Part shown: positions 17,532-24,833 of the stretch, piece by piece
How the letters are laid out: every line of letters starts with the position of its first letter
Position numbering within the stretch: the first letter of the stretch is position 1
NCBI RefSeq assembly: GCF_037976325.1
Contig: NZ_CP150265.1
Coordinates: forward strand, 6,151,001-6,215,000
DNA length: 64,000 nt
Direction: 5' to 3'
Origin: Paenibacillus sp. FSL K6-3182
GTDB taxonomy: Bacteria; Bacillota; Bacilli; Paenibacillales; Paenibacillaceae
The notes under the pieces: generated by a model
Databases searched by the model: none
What the model saw: only the letters and a program-made list of their open reading frames with translations
Told to the model about the DNA's origin: nothing
Translations under genes and position numbers: made by a program

Positions 17532-18318
17532 TTTCCCTTCCTCCTCTGCCAAAGCCTATTCCGGCTGCAAACCGCCTTGATTTATCTTTTTTGATAAGTG
17601 GTTCTTTGTCTTCTACCGCGATGCGGCGCTCATGCTTCAATAACCTGCGTTCGATCAAATGGAACAGCTTCTCAAGCCCAAAGCTCAAAATAAAGTAGAT
17701 AATCGCTAGCGAAACATACGTTTCAAGGAAATGCCTGGACATAACAGCCAGTGTCTGTGATTTTCCTGTTAATTCCATAATACCTAATGAAAAGGCGAGT
17801 GATGTATCCTTCAAATTTGCAATGACAAGATTAGAGAATACCGGCAATGCAATCGAAACGGCTTGAGGTAGTACAATTCGGGTAAAAGCTTGGAAACCCG
17901 TCATTCCTACCGCGTAAGCTGCTTCAACCTGGCCCCGATCCACTGCCCCGACAGCCGCGCGAATCATCTCCGCTATATAGGCTCCGCTGTGCAGCGCATA
18001 AGTAAGAATGACAAAATATAATGCCGGCACTTTAGCTACATCCAAATGAAAAAGCTTCAAAACTTCAGGCAAGCCGTAATAAAACAGAAATAGCTGAATG
18101 AGTATAGGCGTCCCTCTAAAAAAAGATAAATACACCTGCGAAAACCGTCTTAGAACCGGAATCTTATAAAGCTGGGGAAAGGCGACAATAAATCCGACGC
18201 CAACCCCAAGTACGATGGAACTCACCACAATAAGAAGAGTGACTTTCAAGGTAGGCAGCAGCTTTATTAGATACTCGAACACATAGCTGATATCAAAAGG
18301 TTCTCCCACCTTAGCCAT
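17521..18318 (-). CDS. tcyL: Amino acid ABC transporter permease (TcyL-like)
   Basis: A 265-residue permease with five or so membrane segments and the loop EAAYAVGMTGFQAFTRIVLPQAV. After the last membrane segment comes a long, charged cytoplasmic tail (RRLLKHERRIAVEDKEPL and beyond). The ATG at 18318 has AAGG four bases upstream. A TTG at 18330 is an alternative. It belongs to the cystine-type importer with the lipoprotein encoded 18 bases upstream. Confidence 0.86.
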   Translation of the reverse strand: MAKVGEPFDISYVFEYLIKLLPTLKVTLLIVVSSIVLGVGVGFIVAFPQLYKIPVLRRFSQVYLSFFRGTPILIQLFLFYYGLPEVLKLFHLDVAKVPALYFVILTYALHSGAYIAEMIRAAVGAVDRGQVEAAYAVGMTGFQAFTRIVLPQAVSIALPVFSNLVIANLKDTSLAFSLGIMELTGKSQTLAVMSRHFLETYVSLAIIYFILSFGLEKLFHLIERRLLKHERRIAVEDKEPLIKKDKSRRFAAGIGFGRGGRENEA

Positions 18319-18336
18319 CTCACCTTTCAATTGGGT

Positions 18337-19173
18337 TTATTTTTCTTGGGATGTAAAATCATCGCCCAGCCATTCTGAGCTAAGCTTAGCCAGCGTACCG
18401 TCTGCTTTCAGTTCTTTGATTACCACATCAACAGCATCAGAAAGCTTTTGCTGCTCCGGATCGTCCTTGCGGAACATGAACAAGATGTCTGCTTCGCTCA
18501 GTGCCGGTCCTACTGCTTTAAGCTCTTTCTTCGGATCAACTAACGATAAAGTAAAGTCAGCAGCGAGGAAGGCATCCACTCGGCCCGAGGTTACTTGCGA
18601 TACGTTGTCGTTTGCACCGCCATTTTGATACACAAGCTCAAGCGCGTTTCCGTTTTCCTTATTGTAATTCTCAAGAATCGTTGCCGCTGCGCTTGTTGCC
18701 GTTGTTAGCACTTTTTTACCTTTTAGATCAGCCAACGTTTGAACTGAATTATTGTCTTTGTCTACAATGATCTTATTTCTCCAGTGCGCATAAGGCTCTT
18801 TATTAAAGAGGTACTTTTGTACGCGTTCCGGATTTTGCTCCATCTCATGTGCAATCATGTCAATTTTTTTCGTTTCCAAGCTTAACAGCAGGTTCGTAAA
18901 TTCAAGCGTTTGAATGTCAAATTCATAATCTGGAAGACGTTTATCAATTTCTCTTACAAGCTCTACATCGAAACCAGTAAGCTTACCATTCTCATCTATA
19001 AAGCAAACTTTAGGGAATTGTGTTCCTGTGCCAACAACAATTTTAGTTACGGATTTGGAAGCCTCTCCGCTTCCTGTTTCCGCACTGCCGCCGGTGTTGT
19101 TTTTATTGCTTCCGCAGCCAGCAACGGTAAGGGCAAGGACGAGTACAATCGATAAAACGAAACGTTTTTTCAT
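18337..19173 (-). CDS. tcyJ: Amino acid ABC transporter substrate-binding lipoprotein (TcyJ/K-like)
   Basis: A 278-residue lipoprotein: basic signal peptide, lipobox VAGC, Gly/Ser/Asn-rich linker, then a class F-type amino acid binding domain (GKLTGFDVELVREIDKRLPDY, GKKVLTTATSAAATILENY, GRVDAFLAADFTL). It would capture a cystine-like or S-alkyl-cysteine ligand outside the membrane. B. subtilis has two such proteins (TcyJ and TcyK); only one is present here. The start at 19173 follows GGGGG nine bases upstream. It is the first gene of the ten-gene operon. Confidence 0.88.
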   Translation of the reverse strand: MKKRFVLSIVLVLALTVAGCGSNKNNTGGSAETGSGEASKSVTKIVVGTGTQFPKVCFIDENGKLTGFDVELVREIDKRLPDYEFDIQTLEFTNLLLSLETKKIDMIAHEMEQNPERVQKYLFNKEPYAHWRNKIIVDKDNNSVQTLADLKGKKVLTTATSAAATILENYNKENGNALELVYQNGGANDNVSQVTSGRVDAFLAADFTLSLVDPKKELKAVGPALSEADILFMFRKDDPEQQKLSDAVDVVIKELKADGTLAKLSSEWLGDDFTSQEK

Positions 19174-19249
19174 TTTCTTTTTCCCCCAAATCATCAAATG
19201 TTTAAATCCTTATAATTCCTACCTGTTAAGTAAGGATTATGTTGAATTC

Positions 19250-19279
19250 ACTTTACCACCGGACTGCCAGCTTCGTCAA
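19250..19279 (-). promoter_or_regulatory. Predicted promoter of the sulfur-compound operon
   Basis: On the minus strand, TTGACG (19279-19274) and TAAAGT (19255-19250) are 18 bases apart, close to the sigma-A consensus. The start codon of the first gene lies about 75 bases downstream. Confidence 0.5.
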
Positions 19280-19287
19280 TCCTCTAG

Positions 19288-19308
19288 CTTATAGAGATCT
19301 TCTATAAG
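19288..19308 (-). promoter_or_regulatory. LysR-type operator candidate of the sulfur-compound operon
   Basis: Two perfect 8-bp arms, CTTATAGA and TCTATAAG, flank a 5-base centre. The T-N11-A geometry is typical of LysR-type sites. The centre lies roughly 55 bases before the predicted transcription start and 9 bases beyond the -35 box, the usual activator position. The LysR gene at 19466-20392 is the obvious partner. Confidence 0.6.
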
Positions 19309-19347
19309 AAAATTGAATAATCCAATGATACTTTTATCAACAAAAAA

Positions 19348-19377
19348 CGTCCGCTGCTTCAGTAGGAGCAGCGGACG
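19348..19377 (-). terminator. Terminator of the LysR gene
   Basis: A perfect 11-bp stem (CGTCCGCTGCT / AGCAGCGGACG, 8-base loop) followed on the minus strand by six T residues. It separates the LysR gene from the operon it probably controls. Confidence 0.9.
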
Positions 19378-19465
19378 AATGCGATTAAGTGCACTATTCA
19401 TATCGGCTTAACTGTAATTATGAATGTACCATACCCATCGCTTTTCGAATAATAGAGTTTTTGTA

Positions 19466-20392
19466 TTACAGATTTATATTTGCTGATAAGCTTAGCTCCG
19501 CCTCAGCTAATTGCTTGCCTATTTCGGTAATGGCATGTACAAATTCCAGATGCTCTCCATGATGCGAAATGAGGTTCGTCTGTAAAAAAATCCCCTCCGT
19601 CTCCGGGACGCGTATCGGATAAAGCTTCCCATCCTGCAGCTCCTGCTGGGCGCATAAGCCTGGAAGAAACGCGATGCCAGCTTTCTGAATGACAAGCTTT
19701 TTGGCCATCTCAGAATTATCCGTCTGAATTTGAATGTTGGGCGGCAGCTCCAAATTCTCGAATATACGATGAATGCGAAGCCAATCCAATGAGCCGCATT
19801 CAAAAAAAACGAGCGGCTGCTCAGCGATTGCCTCAACCGTCAGCTTATCCGTTGTTAAGAACGGATGCCCATGATACACATGCAGCCGTATTGGATCTTC
19901 AAAGAACTTGGTCGACTGCAGGTTAGGATGATTCACCTTGCGAACAAAGCCAATATCTACTTCCTTGCTCAGCACTTTATTCACAATCTCATCCGTGGTG
20001 CTTGTGACGATTTTATAGTGAGTGTGTGGGAATTTCTTCTTTAAGCGAGGTAATAAGTCAGGAATAATATAATTGGAGACAGACACGGTACAGCCAACTC
20101 TGAACTCGTTCGGCAAAGACTTCTTCTGATTAATATGCTGCTTGCCCTTCTGATAGATGAGCAGCAGCTGCTGGGCATAAGGGAGAAATCGTTTACCGTC
20201 TTCCGTTATTTGAATCTGTTTGCCATTTCGATCGAACAGCTTGCAGTCGAGCTCCTGCTCAAGGGACTTAATTCTTGCTGTTACAGAAGGCTGAGACAAA
20301 TACAACGCGTCAGCTGCTTTATTAAAGCTACCACAATGGATGACATAGACAAATGCTTCTATATTCTCAATGTTGATTTGACACACCTCCAC
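19466..20392 (-). CDS. LysR-family transcriptional regulator (YtlI/CysL-like)
   Basis: A protein of about 300-308 residues. The N-terminal helix-turn-helix is complete (GSFNKAADALYLSQPSVTARIKSLEQELDCKLFDR), followed by the two-lobed effector domain (FRVGCTVSVSNYIIPDLLPRLK, then PLVFFECGSLDWL). By position it should activate the downstream cystine-transporter operon, as YtlI does for ytmI in B. subtilis. The frame opens with GTG at 20392. However, GGAGG lies eight bases before an ATC at 20377 that would give the usual LysR N-terminus (MNIENIEAFVYV), so a non-AUG start is possible. A strong terminator follows. Confidence 0.86.
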   Translation of the reverse strand: MEVCQINIENIEAFVYVIHCGSFNKAADALYLSQPSVTARIKSLEQELDCKLFDRNGKQIQITEDGKRFLPYAQQLLLIYQKGKQHINQKKSLPNEFRVGCTVSVSNYIIPDLLPRLKKKFPHTHYKIVTSTTDEIVNKVLSKEVDIGFVRKVNHPNLQSTKFFEDPIRLHVYHGHPFLTTDKLTVEAIAEQPLVFFECGSLDWLRIHRIFENLELPPNIQIQTDNSEMAKKLVIQKAGIAFLPGLCAQQELQDGKLYPIRVPETEGIFLQTNLISHHGEHLEFVHAITEIGKQLAEAELSLSANINL

Positions 20393-20476
20393 TCACTTAA
20401 ATCCAACTAAACCAATACGAATATATATAATTAAAGTAACAAACTAAAGAGTTCATGTCAATCGAGCAAAAAAAAC

Positions 20477-20519
20477 AGGTTGCCCCAAAAGCAGATAAAC
20501 CTACTTTTGGAGCAACCCT
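20477..20519 (-). terminator. Terminator of the FNT-LDH-DoxX operon
   Basis: An 18-bp imperfect stem (AGGTTGCCCCAAAAGCAG against CTACTTTTGGAGCAACCCT). On the minus strand it is followed by eight T residues. It begins 23 bases past the DoxX stop and shares its arm sequence with the hairpin at 2530-2574. Confidence 0.85.
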
Positions 20520-20541
20520 TATTCCTTACATTCGTTCCGCT

Positions 20542-21075
20542 CTAACGAGGGATTGTCTTGTTGTCAGCATAGCCGCTATCGCCGCGGTTGCCGAATTTCT
20601 TAAATAGTTTGCGCAGATAAGGAAGGGCAAAGTAATCAATACCGAATTTGCCTGCGTTCGTGCCACCGATGAATACGATAATTCCGATCAGCAGCATCCA
20701 AGGGTTAGTCGATACCGTACCTGCAAACATAAACATGAAGTTCATTAATAATCCGAAGAATGCTGCAGCTGTCGTAAGTGCGCCAACGATAAGTCCAAGC
20801 CCTACCAAGCATTCACCAACGGGAATGAGAAAGTTAATGATGCCTGCATTCGGAAGAGCAACATGTTCTAGAAATGCAGTAAACGTCGGATAAACTAATT
20901 CGTTTGTCGCTTTATCCATTACAGGGTTGCCGATAGCTCCTTTTAAAAATCCGCTGGCATCAAATCCGCCAAGCTTATGCCATCCAGCGCTCAGCCATTG
21001 CCATCCCAAGTACACCCGCAGCACAAGCATTAAGCCCGCTGCATATTTGTTTTCGCTTAGCCATTTGGTTACCAT
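20542..21075 (-). CDS. DoxX-family membrane protein
   Basis: A 177-residue protein with four predicted membrane segments. It carries LRVYLGWQWLSAGWHKLGG, the family's first-helix signature, and a PVGECLVGLGLIVGALT helix. DoxX/DoxD proteins are linked to quinone-dependent thiosulfate oxidation in archaea and to redox-stress complexes in actinobacteria. In Bacillales the function is mostly unknown. The C-terminus is basic and likely cytoplasmic. It lies 25 bases downstream of ldh and is the last gene of the unit, before a strong terminator. Confidence 0.82.
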   Translation of the reverse strand: MVTKWLSENKYAAGLMLVLRVYLGWQWLSAGWHKLGGFDASGFLKGAIGNPVMDKATNELVYPTFTAFLEHVALPNAGIINFLIPVGECLVGLGLIVGALTTAAAFFGLLMNFMFMFAGTVSTNPWMLLIGIIVFIGGTNAGKFGIDYFALPYLRKLFKKFGNRGDSGYADNKTIPR

Positions 21076-21100
21076 GACGATCAGCTCCTCTTATTTTTGT

Positions 21101-22015
21101 CTAAACCGAGATCGTTTTAATCAGTTCCTTCAATTTGTTCGCCGAACGGTGCAGCAGCGCTTTTTCTTCCTCTGTAATCGGAATGTCCAGCACCTCTCTT
21201 ACTCCATTGCGATCAACGACACACGGAACACCCATGTATACATCCGATATGCCGTGGTAGTTTTCAACTAACGTGGATACATTGAGTACAGCCGACTCAT
21301 TGGACAGTATCGCAGTTACAATGCGATCCAGTGCTAACGCAATAGCGTAATAAGTGGCACCTTTCGCTTCTATGATTTCGTAGGCAGCATCTCTCGTATG
21401 CGTAAAGATGTCTGACTTTTCTTCCTCGCTAAGCGAGATGGACGAACCAGCTACGTTTGCCAAGCTCCATAATGGAAGCTCGGAATCCCCATGCTCCCCA
21501 ATAATATGGGCATGTACGCTGCGCGGGTCAAGCTGCAATCGCTCGCCGATCAGGTAGCGGAAACGAGCACTATCGAGCAATGTGCCTGAACCGATTACAC
21601 GATGAGTTGGCCAGCCCGACTTTTTCTGGCAGAAGTAACTCATAATATCTACCGGATTCGACGCGATTAATAGAATGCCGTCATCATTGTATTTCAGTAC
21701 TTCGGATACGATGCTTTCATAGATGGCAATGTTGCGCTTTAATAGATTCAGCCTTGGCTCCCCAGGCTTCTGTGCTGCTCCAGCTGTAATGATGACGATA
21801 TCCGCATCCTTACAGTCCTCATAAGTGCCTGCCCATACTTTAGTCTGACCAAGGAATGGCATCCCGTGATTCATATCAAGCGCATCCCCAACTGCTTTGC
21901 CTGCATTCGCATCTATTAACACTAGCTCATCCATCCGGCTGCGAAGCAGCAGCGTATAGGCTGTTGTGGATCCTACTGCTCCTACACCAATAACGACAAC
22001 TTTTGATTTTTTCAT
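21101..22015 (-). CDS. ldh: L-lactate dehydrogenase
   Basis: A 304-residue NAD-dependent enzyme interconverting pyruvate and L-lactate. It has the NAD fingerprint VVVIGVGAVGSTTAY, the mobile loop with catalytic Arg (AGAAQKPGEPRL, where Q rather than a hydrophobic or acidic residue marks pyruvate/lactate over malate use), SNPVDIMSY, and the catalytic His in IIGEHGDSELPLWS. It is a few residues shorter than many homologues, with no block missing. The gene starts two bases after the FNT stop, with AGAGGTGG inside the upstream gene. The neighbouring channel suggests lactate export under oxygen limitation. Confidence 0.93.
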   Translation of the reverse strand: MKKSKVVVIGVGAVGSTTAYTLLLRSRMDELVLIDANAGKAVGDALDMNHGMPFLGQTKVWAGTYEDCKDADIVIITAGAAQKPGEPRLNLLKRNIAIYESIVSEVLKYNDDGILLIASNPVDIMSYFCQKKSGWPTHRVIGSGTLLDSARFRYLIGERLQLDPRSVHAHIIGEHGDSELPLWSLANVAGSSISLSEEEKSDIFTHTRDAAYEIIEAKGATYYAIALALDRIVTAILSNESAVLNVSTLVENYHGISDVYMGVPCVVDRNGVREVLDIPITEEEKALLHRSANKLKELIKTISV

Positions 22016-22017
22016 TG

Positions 22018-22800
22018 TTATTCCACCTCTTCAAATGGTTTGTTTACGAAATAATACATAACGCCCATAAGGACGGAGCCACCAATTAAATTACCAAGTG
22101 TAACGGGTACAAGATTATGAATCATGCCTTCGAGTGAAATTGTTCCCGGATGATTCAGCACAAGCGCAATGGCGAAGGTGCAAAGATTAGCGATGCTGTG
22201 CTCGTAGCCTGAAATAAAGAAGCAGAATACGAATAGCATCATAGCGAACAACTTTGGCCCATCTCCGCGCAGTGACATCGGAACAAAAAATGCTAAGCAG
22301 ACCAGCCAGTTACACAATACACCCCGGAAAAACAATTCCCATACCGGAGCGTGAAGCTTCTTCTCTACGACACTGAGTAAAAATCCATTAACGGATGCAT
22401 CGCTGAACAATCCAGTTGCCCATATGAGAAGGGCGAAAGCGACTGCACCTAGAAAGTTGCCTGCGTAGCTTGCACACCATAGCTTTACAACGTTTAGCCA
22501 GCGCATTTTGCCCCTAAGAGCTGCAAAGGTGAAATAGAAGGTGTTTCCTGTAAAAAGATCTCCTCCGCCATATGCGATTAGAATGATTGCTGCACCAAAC
22601 GTTATCGCCGCCATTGGATAGGTTAGCGGACTATGTGACTCATAGAAAAAGCTGCCTGTCTTAAACGCTACGATTACGCCAAATCCGATAAACATACTCG
22701 CTAACATGGCTCGCAATATATATCTCAGCTTGCTTGTCAGAAACACCTTTTGCTTCTTCAAAGCAAGCTGTTCAACCCTTCTCAAAGGAGCATGCTCCAT
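22018..22800 (-). CDS. Formate/nitrite transporter (FNT) family channel
   Basis: A 260-residue pentameric-channel protein with six membrane segments. Family marks are GGDLFTGNTFYF, the slit residues in VLCNWLVCLAFF, and the central His in GYEHSIANL. FNT channels move small monoacids with protons: formate, nitrite, hydrosulfide, and in some members lactate. Here it is the first gene of a tight unit with L-lactate dehydrogenase, with no pyruvate-formate lyase nearby, so lactate is a reasonable cargo. AGGAGG precedes the ATG. The N-terminus up to residue 25 is cytoplasmic and charged. Confidence 0.87.
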   Translation of the reverse strand: MEHAPLRRVEQLALKKQKVFLTSKLRYILRAMLASMFIGFGVIVAFKTGSFFYESHSPLTYPMAAITFGAAIILIAYGGGDLFTGNTFYFTFAALRGKMRWLNVVKLWCASYAGNFLGAVAFALLIWATGLFSDASVNGFLLSVVEKKLHAPVWELFFRGVLCNWLVCLAFFVPMSLRGDGPKLFAMMLFVFCFFISGYEHSIANLCTFAIALVLNHPGTISLEGMIHNLVPVTLGNLIGGSVLMGVMYYFVNKPFEEVE

Positions 22801-22895
22801 ATGAAATCCTCCTAATGTGTGGTGTTAATCGTTTATGCTGTGCTCGCTTTCGTTTGCTACACCTTTAGTTTAGGGGATTCTCTTCCATTTGTATG

Positions 22896-22967
22896 TCGGG
22901 GAACTCCCTGAACTATAGCTAAGGGTTTCTAAGCGAAAGCTGCTTAGCAAATAGGGAGGTTCCCCGA
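22896..22967. promoter_or_regulatory. Long palindrome between the FNT gene and a Cys-rich microprotein gene
   Basis: Arms CGGGGAACTCCCT (22897-22909) and AGGGAGGTTCCCCG (22953-22966) pair over 13 bp with one bulged G. They enclose nested pairings GCTAAG/CTTAGC and CTAAGC/GCTTAG. The element starts about 95 bases upstream of the FNT start and ends about 24 bases before a plus-strand TATAAT. It could be an operator for both genes or a leader-RNA structure of the FNT transcript. Confidence 0.55.
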
Positions 22968-22990
22968 TGTGGCCTCCATGATCATTCTTT

Positions 22991-22996
22991 TATAAT
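22991..22996 (+). promoter_or_regulatory. Predicted -10 box upstream of the Cys-rich microprotein
   Basis: A perfect TATAAT lies 27 bases before the ATG at 23024. No good -35 box is visible 17 bases upstream, so an activator may be needed. The palindrome ending at 22967 occupies the -35 side. Confidence 0.4.
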
Positions 22997-23023
22997 AGAA
23001 ATAAGTAATCGGCAAATGAGAGG

Positions 23024-23206
23024 ATGGCGGTAAACAAAGTGGACATACAGGCATCTTTAAATGAGGATAACAAGGATAATACAGAAAACGGAGCACCGCA
23101 TGATAAAGACAAGGCTGCTGGTCATCGTCATAACGGCAAATGCTGCAATTGCTCAAAAAGCTCATGCCAGGACAAAACTGAAGCAGAATCGCCTCTTGAT
23201 AAGTAG
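23024..23206 (+). CDS. Small His/Cys-rich protein, possible metal binder
   Basis: A 60-residue hydrophilic ORF. The first two thirds are charged (NEDNKDNTENGAPHDKDK). The last third holds HRHNGKCCNCSKSSC, with four Cys and several His within 17 residues, a composition that could hold a metal ion or a cluster. There is no signal peptide and no match to a known family. Support comes from a TATAAT upstream, GAGAGG directly before the ATG (unusually close; a GTG at 23039 is an alternative) and a strong terminator 20 bases after the stop. It may be a real unannotated microprotein. Confidence 0.45.
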   Translation: MAVNKVDIQASLNEDNKDNTENGAPHDKDKAAGHRHNGKCCNCSKSSCQDKTEAESPLDK

Positions 23207-23225
23207 CAAATAAGCGCCAACACGC

Positions 23226-23276
23226 AAAAAAGGAGCAGCTCCTTAAGGTTTATGACCTATTGGAGCTGCTCCTTTT
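23226..23276. terminator. Bidirectional terminator between convergent genes
   Basis: A 13-bp or longer stem (AAGGAGCAGCTCC / GGAGCTGCTCCTT) flanked by A6 and T6 runs, so it works in both directions. It serves the microprotein gene on the plus strand and the HesB gene on the minus strand. Confidence 0.85.
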
Positions 23277-23300
23277 TTGTTGTCCTGCTATGCCATGTGG

Positions 23301-23588
23301 TTATTCCACAACCATTTTAATTTCTTCATACTTCTCGTCAAAAGAAATGCGAAGCGTCTTATTATCCAAATACCACAGATTATCATCTTCTATAAAATAG
23401 GTAATACCTTCTACGACATCACGAAGTCCCGCTGTCTTGGGCTCATCCTTCATAATGCCAAGTGAAAGTCCTGGATGAACGCTGCCGCAGCCGCCCAGGC
23501 GAACGTAAATACGAATCGCTTCACCATCGGAAAGACCCATTTCTTTTTTGTACCAGCGAGCTGCTGGTTGTTCCACTATTAAATTCAT
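23301..23588 (-). CDS. HesB/IscA-like (YneR-type) protein
   Basis: A 95-residue protein of the HesB-like fold (AARWYKKEMGLSDGEAIRIYVRLGGCG, then GITYFIEDDNLWYLDNKTLRIS). Only one conserved Cys (in GGCG) is kept, and the C-terminal CxC pair of true A-type iron-sulfur carriers is absent, as in B. subtilis YneR. A cluster-carrier role is therefore doubtful. AAGGAG precedes the ATG. Confidence 0.85.
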   Translation of the reverse strand: MNLIVEQPAARWYKKEMGLSDGEAIRIYVRLGGCGSVHPGLSLGIMKDEPKTAGLRDVVEGITYFIEDDNLWYLDNKTLRISFDEKYEEIKMVVE

Positions 23589-23711
23589 CTTAGGTCAGCT
23601 CCTTCCGCTACATGCTCTACTCCATCATCACGAAATCGCTTAGCGGTGTCAACCCTTACGTACCAAACTGCCTTTGCAATTGAGATCTAGCAATAAATTA
23701 CATAATAAAAA

Positions 23712-23730
23712 GACTGCCAATTCGGCAGTC
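23712..23730 (-). terminator. Terminator of the VanW-family gene
   Basis: A perfect 7-bp stem GACTGCC/GGCAGTC with a 5-base loop, followed on the minus strand by TTTTTATT. It lies about 20 bases past the stop codon. Confidence 0.85.
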
Positions 23731-23750
23731 ACTAACCTAAACTTTTATGT

Positions 23751-24689
23751 TTATTTTTTTGGCTCCGAGCCGCCAGCATCCATCTCCAGCTTGATTTCCT
23801 CAGGCAATTTTTTTGAAGCGCTGGGCACTTGTCTCGTTTTTGCATTAACGTCTTCCGAAGAGCAAATAACGATGCTAACCTGCCCTCCCTGCGCATAAGC
23901 ACGAATAAGTATAGGCTGATCATATTTATTTTGAAACACAAAATCCGGCCCATACCAGCTTACCGTCGCATCGCGGCCTGACGGAACATATTTGACATGC
24001 CGGCTATGTGAGTAGCGCTCAACAATTTTGAGTCCTGCCCGATCCACCGCATTAAAGAGGGTAGATGAAATTTGACAAATACCACCGCCGACGTCTTCCG
24101 AAACCTCTCCCCTCACAATGACTGGAGCACGCAAATACCCTTTTTCCCTTGTCCGCATGCCAACAACCTCATTAAAAGAAAACCGTTCATCCGGGAAAAC
24201 GACATGGTTATTAATTGCTTTCGCAGCTAATTCAACATTATGAGAACGGTTTTTGTTTCGTGAGTTGTAGTATGTAGCATAGAGTCCAATTTTTTTGGTT
24301 TTGATGTTTGAGAGCAGCTCGCTGTCTACTTTCGGATAAGTCGTTAGCATAGGAGCCTCAAGCTTTAATAATTCCCCTTCAAAAATAAAGCTGTAAAACA
24401 GCTCCTCGAACGCTTTCCGATTAAGCTTACTTCCTGTCTGCTCGGATATGATTCTCCCCGCTCCATCAAGCGCTGCGTTAATAGGAGGCTTCTGCACTCG
24501 TTTATCAAGCTCATCCATAAATTTATCAAGCTTCTCTTGATTAACGAGCGGAATGCCAGTCATCGAATCGCTATACTGTGCACGTTTCATTTCCGAAATC
24601 GCATGGCCTTCATGCTCGATAACTAAAGAATCAGAATATGCTCCTTGCTGGAACAAAAACAATATGGCCAGAATCCACGGCAATCCCAT
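23751..24689 (-). CDS. VanW-family secreted/membrane-anchored protein
   Basis: A 312-residue protein. Residues 1-18 are a hydrophobic signal or anchor (LPWILAILFLFQQG). Residues about 30-120 resemble the putative peptidoglycan-binding domain (PF12229-like). The VanW domain follows (LAAKAINNHVVFPDERFSFNEVVG, GGGICQISSTLFNAV, HSRHVKYVPSGRDATVSW). VanW proteins are found near cell-wall and vancomycin-resistance genes, but their activity is not defined. The last 30 residues are polar and disordered. It is transcribed away from the secreted-protein gene at 24834. Confidence 0.85.
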   Translation of the reverse strand: MGLPWILAILFLFQQGAYSDSLVIEHEGHAISEMKRAQYSDSMTGIPLVNQEKLDKFMDELDKRVQKPPINAALDGAGRIISEQTGSKLNRKAFEELFYSFIFEGELLKLEAPMLTTYPKVDSELLSNIKTKKIGLYATYYNSRNKNRSHNVELAAKAINNHVVFPDERFSFNEVVGMRTREKGYLRAPVIVRGEVSEDVGGGICQISSTLFNAVDRAGLKIVERYSHSRHVKYVPSGRDATVSWYGPDFVFQNKYDQPILIRAYAQGGQVSIVICSSEDVNAKTRQVPSASKKLPEEIKLEMDAGGSEPKK

Positions 24690-24833
24690 TGTCGTTAATC
24701 ACCCCTATACGGTAGTATCCGTGCTAGTATGAATCATTTTAGGCAGAAGCATGCATACGCGGTGACCACATAATTAACGGGAAATTGGCTGAATATAAAG
24801 ATAACGACAATTGGGATTGGAGGAGGACAACTT

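Noticed and set aside
19208..19235. Possible T-box, S-box or CymR site in the leader of the sulfur operon
   Set aside because: Only a 5-bp inverted repeat (CCTTA/TAAGG) is visible; no specifier, terminator or full consensus could be recognised.
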